IMG/VR virus record: IMGVR_UViG_3300032173_000471
Span: 1-29,350 of that record
DNA: 29,350 nt
Origin: a virus
Strand: one strand, 5' to 3'
Under the pieces are notes generated by a model. It saw only the letters and a program-made list of their open reading frames with translations, searched no databases and was not told where the DNA came from. How positions within the stretch are numbered: position 1 is the stretch's first letter; each line of letters begins with the position of its first letter. Positions 12,163 to 20,900 of the stretch are shown here, piece by piece. The position numbers were made by a program, and so were the translations under genes.

Positions 12163-14976
12163 ATGGAAACCACAGATCTAGGCTACCCGGTTATTTCCAA
12201 TGACCTATATAAAAAAGTGTTCGGAAATGGAAAAAGACCGGAGATGGACAGTGCCCAGAAAAATAGGGCCATAGACCTGCTAGGAGAGTTTGATATATCC
12301 GTACCTGTAGCTTACCCTGAGAATCTATTCAACGGCTCCTTGCCTTTGCCTGACTTGCAGGCAGACAACATTAAGGAGCACTTTGAGACCATTGCCAAGA
12401 AGCAAGTAGGCCACTATAAGGAGCTTGGGGATTACTTTTCTAAGTGCGAGCTACCCCCTATTCCCCCCATCGATGAACTGGTATTTGAGCCGGGTTGGGT
12501 TCGCTACGAGTGGAATGAGGGGTGGAATATCGAGCACGTTGAGTTTCCACTTGAGAAAATCTTTACGTTTGACACGGAAACCTTTGTAGAAGGTGGAGCT
12601 TTACCGATTATTGGCACTGCTCTAAGTGACAAAGCTGCCTATATTTGGATTGCCAAAGAACTTATCGATCCGTCTATACCTAAGGAGGAATGGGACCAGC
12701 GTGATCTAATCCCTATCGGGACAGGCAAATTTGTCATCGGTCATAACATTTCTTATGACCGTGTGAGGGCGCAAGAAGGTTACTCTCTGGAGAATACTCG
12801 GCCAGAGAACTTTTACTTCGATACTCTATCTGCTCACATTGGGGTAGCGGGGTTGGCAAGTGGGCAAAGGTGGCTATATTCCCTGGCGACGAAGGATCGC
12901 AAATCGTTGACGAACCAGGAGAAAAGACTGATTAATACCGCACCCATGTGGCTCAGTAAAGGGAGCACAAACTCAATGGTCCAAGTGTATAATCACCATG
13001 TGTGTGGCGCTGGCTCTTTCTTTGGCGAGAGTGGGTTTGCCCCACTGGAACCAGCAGACAAGGAGGTTAGAGATTTGTTCGTGAAGGCCACCGAACTGAT
13101 TCACATTACCCCTTACCTGAGGGAGGCAGTGGATTATGCTATCAAAGATGCTCTCTACACAGCCAGAATCTTTCAGGCCCTGTGGCCAAAGTATATTACT
13201 TGCACCCCCTCCATGGTGGCTCTCTGTGGTCACTATTACTTGAACGGTTCAGTTGTTCCTTTGGAATCAAACTGGGACGATTGGATAAATGACACGGAAG
13301 CGGTGTACCACAGTTACAATGACGAGATGACCGCTATTTGTAAAGAACTGCTGTGGAAATTCTATGAAGAGTGGAAGTCATTTGAGTCTGACTCCGAAAG
13401 AAAAGCATGGGTAAGGGAAGACCCTTGGCTCAAACAGTTGGATTGGGAAGTTAAAACTGAAAAAGGTAAGTATGCTGGAGTCCCCCAGTGGGTTCGACCA
13501 TTCATCAAAGACCCCGAGGCACCGGTAGGAGTCAAAAGCCGTTTGGCCCATCTACTGTTGAAGCTGACTTGGGAAGGCCAACCATTGACCTGGGAAGAAG
13601 GTTACGGTTGGTGTTATTTTGAAGAGGGCAATAGTGACCTCAACGAGGAAGAATGGGACCTTATAAAGACCGAGGCAGATAAAAAACTGTTTGGGAAGAA
13701 GGTTCCACACCCTAAGGGCACTGGTGAAAATGTAGGCTCTTTGTTTTCAAAGGACTTTGTAGACGATATGGCGGTGGGGCGCTTGAATAGCGTTCTGCCT
13801 GAGGCAAAGAGGGCTCTGGAGATTGCTGACGCCACTTCCTATTGGACGTCGGTGCGTAAACGGGTTAGGGGTCGTATTTTTTTTTCGGCTAAGAATCCTC
13901 ACGGTGAAAAAGCCATGGTAACCTTGCCTGAGATTCTTTGTCACGGTACTGTGACCCGAAGGACAGTAGAGCCGCTGTTTGCCACAATGTGCAAGACTAA
14001 AAGCTGGCGCATTGGCACTGAACTAAAAACCAGAGTTAAAGCCCCGGACGGATGGAAGATTGTGGGAGCTGACTTCGATGGGCAAGAGATGCAAATTGCC
14101 TCAGTCTATTCGGACAAGTGGGAGGGCGGGTTTATTGGATGTTCTCCCTTTGGGCACAATGTTCTGAGCGGTTCCAAAGAGGCCGGTACAGACCCCCACA
14201 GTGCCCTCGCAAAGATTGGGGGAGTAGACAGGGAGCTTGCCAAGGTCGTGGGCTTCTCAATTCTGTATGGGGCCGCTCTACGGGCAGTAATGACCTACAT
14301 TAGGCGTAAGTACCCGGATAAGGCGGAGAACGAGGTTCACACCTTCGCTAAACGAATGATTGATGGTAAGAAGGGAGTTTTGATAGACGGCATCTACAAG
14401 GGTGGGACCGACTCCGGTTGTTTTAACTACATGGAGAAAATCGCCCTGAAGGACGAGGTTTCCACACTGCCTTGCCTTGGTACAAAGATCTCCACTGCAA
14501 TGCGTAAAGGTTTTGTCGGCAATGAGTTCAAAACTGGCAGGGTTAACTGGACGATTCAGTCTTCGGGGGCTGAAATTCTCTCCGTCATTCTAACGGCCGT
14601 CCACTGGTTGGCCGATGAATATAAGATTCCCTGCCGATTTGTAATCAGCATTCACGACGAGGTGTGGTTCATCACGCCTGAAAAGTATGCTGAGCAGTTT
14701 GCAGTGGTGTTCCAAATAGCCCACTTGTATACTTGGGCTTTGTTCCAATACTCTGTCGGTATCCCTGATTTACCGCTGAGTAGGGCTTTCTTCTCTTCTG
14801 TTGCTATCGACCACAGGATTAGGAAAACTCCTGAAGAAAAGACGACGTCACCTTCAAACCCCGGCGGCATAAATGAACCAGATGGCGTAGAACATTCTAT
14901 GTCCCAACTATCTGACATTGGTGCCGTTAGCAAACTAAAGCTACGCTACGATTCCATCAAAAAAGGACTTATTTAA
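12163..14976 (+). CDS. Family A DNA polymerase, mitochondrial polymerase gamma-like
   Basis: The 937-residue protein is a replicative family A polymerase with active 3'-5' exonuclease motifs: Exo I FDTETF (D137, E139), Exo II GHNISYD (N195, D199) and Exo III YAIKD (Y325, D329). Polymerase motif A is VGADFDGQE (D637), motif B RELAKVVGFSILYG (R690, K694, Y702) and motif C ISIHDEVWF (H831, D832, E833). The motif details and many segments between them (GWVRY before Exo I, EDPWL, ENVGSLFSKDF, TVTRRTVEP, RVNWTIQSS, SPSNPGG near the end) follow animal and fungal POLG rather than Pol I or T7. From memory the Exo III to motif A linker of human POLG is about 490 residues; here it is about 308, so accessory-subunit contacts are probably missing. 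There is no targeting peptide. Confidence 0.95.
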   Translation: METTDLGYPVISNDLYKKVFGNGKRPEMDSAQKNRAIDLLGEFDISVPVAYPENLFNGSLPLPDLQADNIKEHFETIAKKQVGHYKELGDYFSKCELPPIPPIDELVFEPGWVRYEWNEGWNIEHVEFPLEKIFTFDTETFVEGGALPIIGTALSDKAAYIWIAKELIDPSIPKEEWDQRDLIPIGTGKFVIGHNISYDRVRAQEGYSLENTRPENFYFDTLSAHIGVAGLASGQRWLYSLATKDRKSLTNQEKRLINTAPMWLSKGSTNSMVQVYNHHVCGAGSFFGESGFAPLEPADKEVRDLFVKATELIHITPYLREAVDYAIKDALYTARIFQALWPKYITCTPSMVALCGHYYLNGSVVPLESNWDDWINDTEAVYHSYNDEMTAICKELLWKFYEEWKSFESDSERKAWVREDPWLKQLDWEVKTEKGKYAGVPQWVRPFIKDPEAPVGVKSRLAHLLLKLTWEGQPLTWEEGYGWCYFEEGNSDLNEEEWDLIKTEADKKLFGKKVPHPKGTGENVGSLFSKDFVDDMAVGRLNSVLPEAKRALEIADATSYWTSVRKRVRGRIFFSAKNPHGEKAMVTLPEILCHGTVTRRTVEPLFATMCKTKSWRIGTELKTRVKAPDGWKIVGADFDGQEMQIASVYSDKWEGGFIGCSPFGHNVLSGSKEAGTDPHSALAKIGGVDRELAKVVGFSILYGAALRAVMTYIRRKYPDKAENEVHTFAKRMIDGKKGVLIDGIYKGGTDSGCFNYMEKIALKDEVSTLPCLGTKISTAMRKGFVGNEFKTGRVNWTIQSSGAEILSVILTAVHWLADEYKIPCRFVISIHDEVWFITPEKYAEQFAVVFQIAHLYTWALFQYSVGIPDLPLSRAFFSSVAIDHRIRKTPEEKTTSPSNPGGINEPDGVEHSMSQLSDIGAVSKLKLRYDSIKKGLI

Positions 14977-14981
14977 CAGTT

Positions 14982-15176
14982 ATGAAAAATTCCAAATTCA
15001 GAACCCCCAGGGTACGCTCAGCCATTATTGCTATTTGCAGAACCAAAACAGGTAGGTATTGGTGGCCTTTACCTTTTGATAAGAAGGGTAAATTTATCCC
15101 TTCCTCTGTAGACTGCCTTTATAATCAGGAATACTTTGAAGAACACGAAGCAATTAACATGATGCGCTCCCTGTGA
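14982..15176 (+). CDS. Small basic hypothetical protein
   Basis: The 64 residues start MKNSKFRTPRVRSAIIAICR, are strongly basic in the N-terminal half and aromatic in the middle (GRYWWPLPFDKKGKF). The gene follows the polymerase stop by 5 bp and is likely cotranscribed. The charge suggests nucleic-acid binding, but there is no recognisable fold. Confidence 0.5.
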   Translation: MKNSKFRTPRVRSAIIAICRTKTGRYWWPLPFDKKGKFIPSSVDCLYNQEYFEEHEAINMMRSL

Positions 15177-15183
15177 TTGAACT

Positions 15184-15705
15184 ATGGAGGATACTTTACA
15201 GTTCTGGGCAGATTGTGATCGTTTTTGGGAGTGGGTTGAAAACCCTGATTTGACCCCGGAGTCGTTGGAAGCTTATGCTAACACCGGTATATTACCAAAG
15301 GCCAAGGTAGTAAGGCCCCCCAGGGACTTCAATGAGCCGCCGCCAGGAGACTTTAAAACAGGTAGTGTGTGGTTTCACCCCGCTACAGGGGAAATGTTTG
15401 TATTCAACCAAGGTGCCTGGAAAAGCACTTGGACTTTGAAGCTGCCAAAACCAGGTATTGACCTGCAAAGGGTCAAAGATGTGGCCAAGCTCTATGGCAT
15501 ACATTCATACTACCAAAGTTTGACCCATCAGTTCAAGTTCTCAACGGGAGATAAATGCTGGGTGGAGACTGTCGAAAACATAAAAAAGTTTACTGAAGTT
15601 TTTACACTGGAGAATTACTTCTCTCAGTTTACTGAGGAGAAACGCAGCTATAATACAAACACAGGAACTAAAGTCTCAGCTAATGCCCTTCCCCCTTCCG
15701 GCTGA
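15184..15705 (+). CDS. Hypothetical protein with virion-type GxxW motif
   Basis: This 173-residue protein contains GSVWFHPATGEMFVFNQGAW (about 60-79), a pattern resembling the short GDLWYDxxxGxLYVYxxGxW module that recurs in phage tail fibre and other virion proteins. The flanking regions are a helical N-terminus (FWADCDRFWEWVENPDLTPE) and a C-terminal domain with several Lys-rich strands. It lies at the start of the tail gene block and may be a minor virion component. The 3' end overlaps the next gene by 23 bp. Confidence 0.55.
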   Translation: MEDTLQFWADCDRFWEWVENPDLTPESLEAYANTGILPKAKVVRPPRDFNEPPPGDFKTGSVWFHPATGEMFVFNQGAWKSTWTLKLPKPGIDLQRVKDVAKLYGIHSYYQSLTHQFKFSTGDKCWVETVENIKKFTEVFTLENYFSQFTEEKRSYNTNTGTKVSANALPPSG

Positions 15706-15928
15706 CACAACCTTTCGCAAGGAAGTAATTAGAAGTTGGATAGACGATGTTGAAGACCGTTTAGACGCTCAAGACCCAGAGGGGGCTGAGTATAGCTGGA
15801 AAGCGGCCAATAGTCTGTACGTCTCTTTGCCTGCTGGGCAAGGGGACTTTTTCTTGGAGAATGACCTGGTGCAAGCTAGGGTAAAGATAGACAAGCATTA
15901 CCACTATGAAACAAAATGCGCACAGTAA
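15683..15928 (+). CDS. Small hypothetical protein before tail chaperone
   Basis: The 81 residues (MPFPLPADTTFRKEVIRSWI to HYETKCAQ) are helical and acidic, with a middle segment RLDAQDPEGAEYSWKAANSL. It overlaps both neighbours, by 23 bp upstream and 13 bp downstream, a compact arrangement seen in tail assembly operons. No motif is recognised. Confidence 0.5.
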   Translation: MPFPLPADTTFRKEVIRSWIDDVEDRLDAQDPEGAEYSWKAANSLYVSLPAGQGDFFLENDLVQARVKIDKHYHYETKCAQ

Positions 15929-16245
15929 CGAATGAAACGGCACAATCTACGCCGGAAACCAAGTCTCCAGACACTAGTAACCTTTTGACCTTCGCTACCA
16001 CTCTTACGGATGGTAGAGAAATCGTTATCAGGGAGATGACAGGTAGAGACCTAATCTACATGGAGAACGAACTGTCCAAGTTCAAAGAGACTGAGAGAAG
16101 TTTCTACCTTATTGAGAGACTTAATGTCGGTTCTAACAAAGTTCTGTTTGACGACATTGCCGATATGGGAATCAAGGACATCAAAAATATCCTTGACCTC
16201 GTTACCAAAGCTAACGGGGAGGTTGAAGAGGACCCAAAATCCTGA
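15916..16245 (+). CDS. Tail assembly chaperone, upstream frame (gpG/Mu gp41-like)
   Basis: The 109-residue protein has the pattern of small tail assembly chaperones: a disordered N-terminus, then TLTDGREIVIREMTGRDLIY with the IREMTGRDL element typical of the family, then helical segments. Its position before the tail completion and sheath genes fits. Near the 3' end is a canonical slippery heptamer C CCA AAA (16233-16239), just before codons TCC TGA, so a fraction of ribosomes should enter the -1 frame and make a 248-residue fusion (see 16239-16661). In lambda the G/GT pair made in this way loads the tape-measure protein. Here the role is inferred from family and signal. Confidence 0.75.
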   Translation: MRTVTNETAQSTPETKSPDTSNLLTFATTLTDGREIVIREMTGRDLIYMENELSKFKETERSFYLIERLNVGSNKVLFDDIADMGIKDIKNILDLVTKANGEVEEDPKS

Positions 16246-16277
16246 GCAAGGACCAGGAGGATTTCACATACCTGGTC
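16233..16277 (+). promoter_or_regulatory. Programmed -1 frameshift signal
   Basis: The slippery site CCCAAAA (16233-16239) is in the X XXY YYZ phase of the chaperone frame. A stop (TGA 16243-16245) follows. A perfect 7-bp stem, GACCAGG (16251-16257) with CCTGGTC (16271-16277) and a 13-nt loop, begins 11 nt downstream and may stimulate slippage. Confidence 0.75.
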
Positions 16278-16661
16278 ACGGTTGACGGCTGGGGCCCCTT
16301 TCACTTAAGGGAGGTGGTCCCTAAAGACTTTTATCTCGCTCAAATCATAAGAAGCGAAGAAGGGGGACTTATCCCAATCTTTATGCGAATTTTGCTCAAT
16401 GAGGGTATTATCGATGAGGTGCCTTCCAGGGTATTCAAGTCTTTGATCGGATGGGCAGTAGAAAACATACTTAAGGACAATGTTCTTACTGTAGAAAACT
16501 GGCTTGAGGTAGCTTTCCACCTATGCAAACAGAGGTGGGATTCTTCAATTGATTGGCTTGAGGGTCAACCCATGAGTAAAATCAGAACCATGATTGAAAT
16601 CAACAAGAAACACGTTGAGGAACAAGAGGCCCAAATGAAGAAGTCAAGCCGCAAGCGATGA
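16239..16661 (+). CDS. Tail assembly chaperone, -1 frame extension (gpT-like)
   Basis: The -1 frame is open from 16227 with no ATG before GTG 16314, yet the residues before that GTG are clearly protein-like (ILSKDQEDFTYLVTVDGWG), which supports entry by frameshift rather than by independent initiation. The extension adds 140 residues, helical and basic at the C-terminus (NKKHVEEQEAQMKKSSRKR). It is the expected partner of the upstream chaperone. The downstream gene starts in an ATGA overlap. Independent translation from GTG 16314 (115 residues) cannot be excluded, but it would discard 25 in-frame residues. Confidence 0.72.
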   Translation: MLSKDQEDFTYLVTVDGWGPFHLREVVPKDFYLAQIIRSEEGGLIPIFMRILLNEGIIDEVPSRVFKSLIGWAVENILKDNVLTVENWLEVAFHLCKQRWDSSIDWLEGQPMSKIRTMIEINKKHVEEQEAQMKKSSRKR

Positions 16662-17044
16662 TTAGCATAAAGCTTCAGGATAGGGGGTCCCTGTCACCGT
16701 TTAAACCCGGATGGTGGGGTCCTACCAAGACTGAATGGGCTCCAATCCTGCTAACGGAAAACAAACCGTTCTGGGCGGCGCAGACAGACGCTGACGGTCG
16801 TCCTTGGGCGGCCTTAGACCCTCAGACCCCGGATGTAGATAACATTATTCTCAAGGAAACAGGGGAGATGCAAAACACAGCCGTCGTCCGCCCTTGGGGT
16901 AATAAGTTTATGGTAGACACCACCTTCTATGGTGCATTTCAGCAGTTCGGTACCAAAAGGATACCTGCACGACCTTGGATGGGTGTCCCACAATCCGCCT
17001 TAGACAAACTTCCAGAAATTGCCTGGAAACACATTTTAAAATAG
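16658..17044 (+). CDS. Tail completion protein (virion morphogenesis, Mu gpG-like)
   Basis: The 128-residue protein ends with FQQFGTKRIPARPWMGVP, which matches the hallmark (Y/F)xxxxQFGxxxIPARPFLG segment of phage virion morphogenesis proteins (PF05069) and related HK97 gp10-like tail proteins. An upstream LKETGEMQNT segment matches the usual helix with TGxLxxS. These proteins cap the end of the tail tube before joining the head. It is translationally coupled with the chaperone fusion through ATGA. Confidence 0.75.
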   Translation: MISIKLQDRGSLSPFKPGWWGPTKTEWAPILLTENKPFWAAQTDADGRPWAALDPQTPDVDNIILKETGEMQNTAVVRPWGNKFMVDTTFYGAFQQFGTKRIPARPWMGVPQSALDKLPEIAWKHILK

Positions 17045-17050
17045 AAAATC

Positions 17051-17500
17051 ATGGCACGTCAAAAATCCAGCACATCAGAAGAATCTGAAATCATCGCTTC
17101 GCCCGATGTGGAGCAAGCTCTCACCCCCGAACTTGAGGCCACTGTCCCAGCCACCCTGGAAGTTAAGCCTGAACCTACTGAAGCTCCTACCCCCGAACTT
17201 GAGGCCACTGTCCCAGCCACCCCAGAAGTGGAGCCTGAGCCTACTACTCCAGTCGCCCTAGAGCTTCAGACGCAAAAGGACTCGGGACTCAAAGAGAAAG
17301 CATCTAAAGAGTCTATCGAAGCGGCTATCAAAGAGAAGCTCTCCAGGAAGACTGACTCTGACGGTATTGACCCGTTTGTACCCTCCGTCCAACTAGATAA
17401 AGAAGTTAAGGACATTGCCAATAAGGGTGGTTTCCCCTTGTCCAGAGGTACCGAAATTGGTGCCCGTCTAATGGCCAGAGCAAATCGTATAACAAAGTAA
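17051..17500 (+). CDS. Pro/Glu-rich repeat protein, unknown role
   Basis: The 149-residue protein has a disordered N-terminal half with two copies of a 22-residue unit centred on TPELEATVPAT (DNA period 66 bp, about 17123-17254). The C-terminal half is charged and helical (SKESIEAAIKEKLSRK) and ends in a short globular-looking piece FPLSRGTEIGARLMARANRI. The length between tail completion and LysM-like genes suggests a tail accessory or linker protein; no family is recognised. The next ATG follows immediately after the stop. Confidence 0.6.
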   Translation: MARQKSSTSEESEIIASPDVEQALTPELEATVPATLEVKPEPTEAPTPELEATVPATPEVEPEPTTPVALELQTQKDSGLKEKASKESIEAAIKEKLSRKTDSDGIDPFVPSVQLDKEVKDIANKGGFPLSRGTEIGARLMARANRITK

Positions 17501-17878
17501 ATGGCAAACCTAGTCTTTCAGTCAGGATCAACTTGGAGAAAGCTTGGGTACGCTTTATATACTGACTCGCTCGCTTATAGGGAAGTTCTTAACCAGAACC
17601 CTCAATGGAGTGTGATAGAAAATCCCCCCATTGGTACAGTGTTAAGAAACAACGGTAATACCCCCGGATCTTCAGGGGGTTATACGGGCCTGTCTCAGCA
17701 GTCTCCCATCACCCCTAGGCCGTCCGGAGCAACTACTTTGGACTACTTTCCATTCGATAACCGGGCTGAATATCTTTCAGCAGCCCTTAAATACTCTCCC
17801 TCAGCATTGAGAGATGTCGAAAGACTGAACGGTTGGTCGGCAAATAGTGTCATATCTGATACTGGGGTGCAAGGGTAA
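17501..17878 (+). CDS. LysM-like tail/baseplate protein
   Basis: The first 50 residues (FQSGSTWRKLGYALYTDSLA, then LNQNPQWSVIENPPIGTVLR) have the layout of a LysM module as in phage tail protein X: an initial polar strand, a helix with Y, a central NP, and a final GTxLR strand. The C-terminal part is Pro/Ser/Gly-rich, ending in an acidic helix (YLSAALKYSPSALRDVERLN). LysM modules in phage tails bind peptidoglycan or hold the baseplate hub. It lies directly upstream of the sheath, and its stop codon is part of a GGGTAAGA motif. Confidence 0.5.
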   Translation: MANLVFQSGSTWRKLGYALYTDSLAYREVLNQNPQWSVIENPPIGTVLRNNGNTPGSSGGYTGLSQQSPITPRPSGATTLDYFPFDNRAEYLSAALKYSPSALRDVERLNGWSANSVISDTGVQG

Positions 17879-17880
17879 GA
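17873..17880 (+). promoter_or_regulatory. GGGTAARA motif, site 3
   Basis: GGGTAAGA spans the stop codon of the LysM-like gene, 104 bp before the sheath start, in the window's longest leader before a late gene. Confidence 0.4.
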
Positions 17881-17899
17881 TAAGTTGTCTAAATAACCC

Positions 17900-17953
17900 A
17901 GCTTTTGGCCTACGGGCACCACCGTTGGAGTCATCCCCGCCAACACAAAAGCT
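17900..17953 (+). promoter_or_regulatory. Structured leader of the sheath gene
   Basis: AGCTTTTG (17900-17907) pairs perfectly with CAAAAGCT (17946-17953). Nested inside are GCC-TACG-GGC (17908-17917) and GTTGG (17924-17928) with CCAAC (17940-17944), so the leader can fold as a closed multi-branch element. It precedes a purine-rich AAAGGGGGAAC ribosome-binding region. There is no T-run after it, so it is not a typical terminator. Confidence 0.45.
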
Positions 17954-17983
17954 AGGAAAAAGGGGGAACAACTAAAAATCAAA

Positions 17984-20900
17984 ATGGCAACTTTTTCTTT
18001 TGGCACTGGTGTAACTCCTGGTGCTCCCGGTACTTATATCAACGAACGTGTTGGTAATGTCGCTTCGGCTGGCATCGCTTCTTTCAACACTACCTACCTG
18101 TTGGTGGAGACTGATGGGGATGTTCCTGTAACAAGGTTCCCCTTCAACTCCCCAGTTCCCGTAACTTCATTAGCTGACTACAAAGTCCTAGTGGGCGGGG
18201 TTCCTACGGCCAAAATGGCCCGCCTTAGCTACAACTGCGTAAATTCCTTCTTCCTGAACGCTCAAATCGGAGATCTAAGGGTTGTTAGAGTTGGTACGCC
18301 TAACCAAATCGTTGAGATTGAGCTTCTTCCATCAGGAACTAAGGTCAGCTCATCTGGTTTGCCATCTTCCTTGCAAGCTGGTGACATTGTCTATGCCCAA
18401 ATTCTTCTCAACGGACTGAAGTTGGTTGCTGGTGACGGTTCAACCGGTTATACCGAAGATGGAGAATGGTTAGGAGTCCCTGTAACTATTCCTGTTGATT
18501 ACATCAGTGGCGATGAAGTAAACAACCGTAAGATTTCTTCTGCTATCGCTGCCGCTATTGCGTCTGCTATTGAGTCAAACCCCAGTGTCAGAAGTGCTAT
18601 CTACGTTAGGGATTTTGGTATGGTCAACGACCTTATCCCAACTTCCAACTCAGAGAACAGCTACGTCACTATCGCAGCCACGACATACGACGGAAATGTT
18701 TCTGTCGTGACCGAACAGCTCCCTATTGGAGCTGCAAGTGTCTTCATGCAGAATGTTTACGATGTCACAAATATCGTCGGTCTGCAAAACAACCTGGAGC
18801 GTGTTCCTCAGGATTACATCCAGTGTATCAGCACAGCTTTTGATGGCCAAGCTGACCAAGGCTATCTACTAGCCCCCACAGCGTTTGCTCAGTTTGACGC
18901 TGATGGCCGTTCTGCCGTGGGTGCTGCTGCCGCTAACCATTGCCAAGATAATAACTTCAAGTGGATGGCCTTGGCTGACGCTGGTTCTTTCTTGGTTACT
19001 GACATCAACAAGTACAAGGAATACACACCTCATCAACCTGCCGCTAACCTGGTAACTGGCAATCAGTACCTTGTGGATAACGCTATCTACAAATGGACTG
19101 GAAACAATGTGGCTTATGATAGATTGCGCTATCAAACTTTGGTCCCAGGGTACGACCCTAAAGTGGCCGTTGAAGAGTCCGTTGAAACCGTAGCTATTGG
19201 TGAAAAGGTCGGTCTTCTAGATAGTGCTACTTTCGTAGTTAACTCTTCCACGAGTGCCGAAATCGGTGCATTTGTGCTGGATCCTACCACTGTGTGGCCA
19301 GTCAACTACCAGATTCAGCAAGTCACCTTGAGTGACCTCGGTGCTGACTTCTTGCCCTTGCTCCCAATAGGAGAAACTTCGGCAAATGTATATATCGTTG
19401 CTCCACCATTTGACTCTGCTGTCTACGGTCCTTACCCCTCCGGCGGAAATGTTGACCCTCAGGCTGTCTTTATCGCTGAGACGTCTTCTGATGCAGTATC
19501 AATCCTTACTGAAGTTATCGCCCTGGGTGGGACAAGCTTTGTTACCTCACCTCCTGCTGGTTGCTTCTATGTGGATGTGCCAACTGGAAGCACCGCTAGC
19601 GCAACTTATGAAGTAGCTGCTTGGGACCTGCCAGTTGAAATCAACGGTCAAACTTCCAACCTAGTTCAGAACATCTCCGGCGCCCCTGCTTCGGTAAACA
19701 CTCTGCACTTGCCTGGCTCGCTGCAGAAATCAACCGAAGATTATCGCCTATCTTTTATTAGCAGAACCTTCTTTAATCCGGCTTCCTTAGGGTTGATTTT
19801 AACCTTGGACTCAAGCGGTTTGTCTCCAGGATCTGACTACGTAGAAGGTGTCTACTCTGCGGTACCTTTGATTTATGATGGCGCCCCTGGCGATGGCTCT
19901 GGCGCTACTGCAACTATCACTGTAGATAGTTTAGGGGAAGTTTCCTCGGTGGTTCTGGAACTCTCTGGTACCGGTTACTCCACAGGGGATACTCTGACGG
20001 CAGACGATGCTGATCTCGGTAACTCCGGTATTGGTTCTGGTTTTACAATCGATGTTCTGACAGTAACTGACAGCCTGTATTCCAATACAGCAACGTCTTA
20101 CTCTGGCGCAGCTACATTCTTCTGTAAGAATCACAGCCTGGTAAATGGTCAAAAGGTATTCTTCACTCAGCCCATCCTTAACAACACAACAGCGTTGTTC
20201 AAAGGTACCAGCTCAAGCGCTACCAATGCCTACTTTGTGAAAGTTATCGACAACAGTAACTTCATCCTGGCTACATCTAGTTCCAACTACTTGGCTGGGT
20301 CATTCGTTCCATATCCTGGTTTACCCGCGATTTCAACGAATCCCACCATTCTGTACACTGCCCTAAGGGGTGGTTTGGCAACTGCTCTTAATCTGTCCGA
20401 GCTGACAACCTTCCCCTTCATAAGAGGCAGGAAGTACGGTTTTGCTACCGGCACCGTTATTAACCAGGCTTGCTCTAATAGCCTTGTTAGCGACAATGGC
20501 AACAACCCCGATGTTTCAATCCTACTTAATACTAGTAGCATTGTTACCGGTAACGAAAGAGTTTTCCCATATGGTGAAACCCCTTCAGCAGGTTGGTTGC
20601 CTGAGTTGGGTCTAGTATCACCCGGTGGCAATACCAACGTAATTGCCAACTACATTTGCACCCCTACAGTCAATCAAAGCTTTGCTTCTGAAGCCTACTT
20701 TGTTCCTACCATTGACGCTATCTATGGTGGTGAGTTTGACGCAGGCGCCACTAGCTCGACTGGCCCTATTCTTACCTTCGGAGCCATTACCGGTGGTACA
20801 CTTTACGGTAACGGGAGTTACACAAACGTTCCCCTCACAGGCGGTTCAGGAACCGGAGCTACTGCGGATATCACAGTGGTTGGCGGAATTGTCACGGTTG

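Noticed and set aside
13877-13885. Nine-T run inside the polymerase gene as a frameshift or transcriptional slippage site
   Set aside because: The frame continues intact across it with conserved sequence on both sides, and no useful alternative frame follows.
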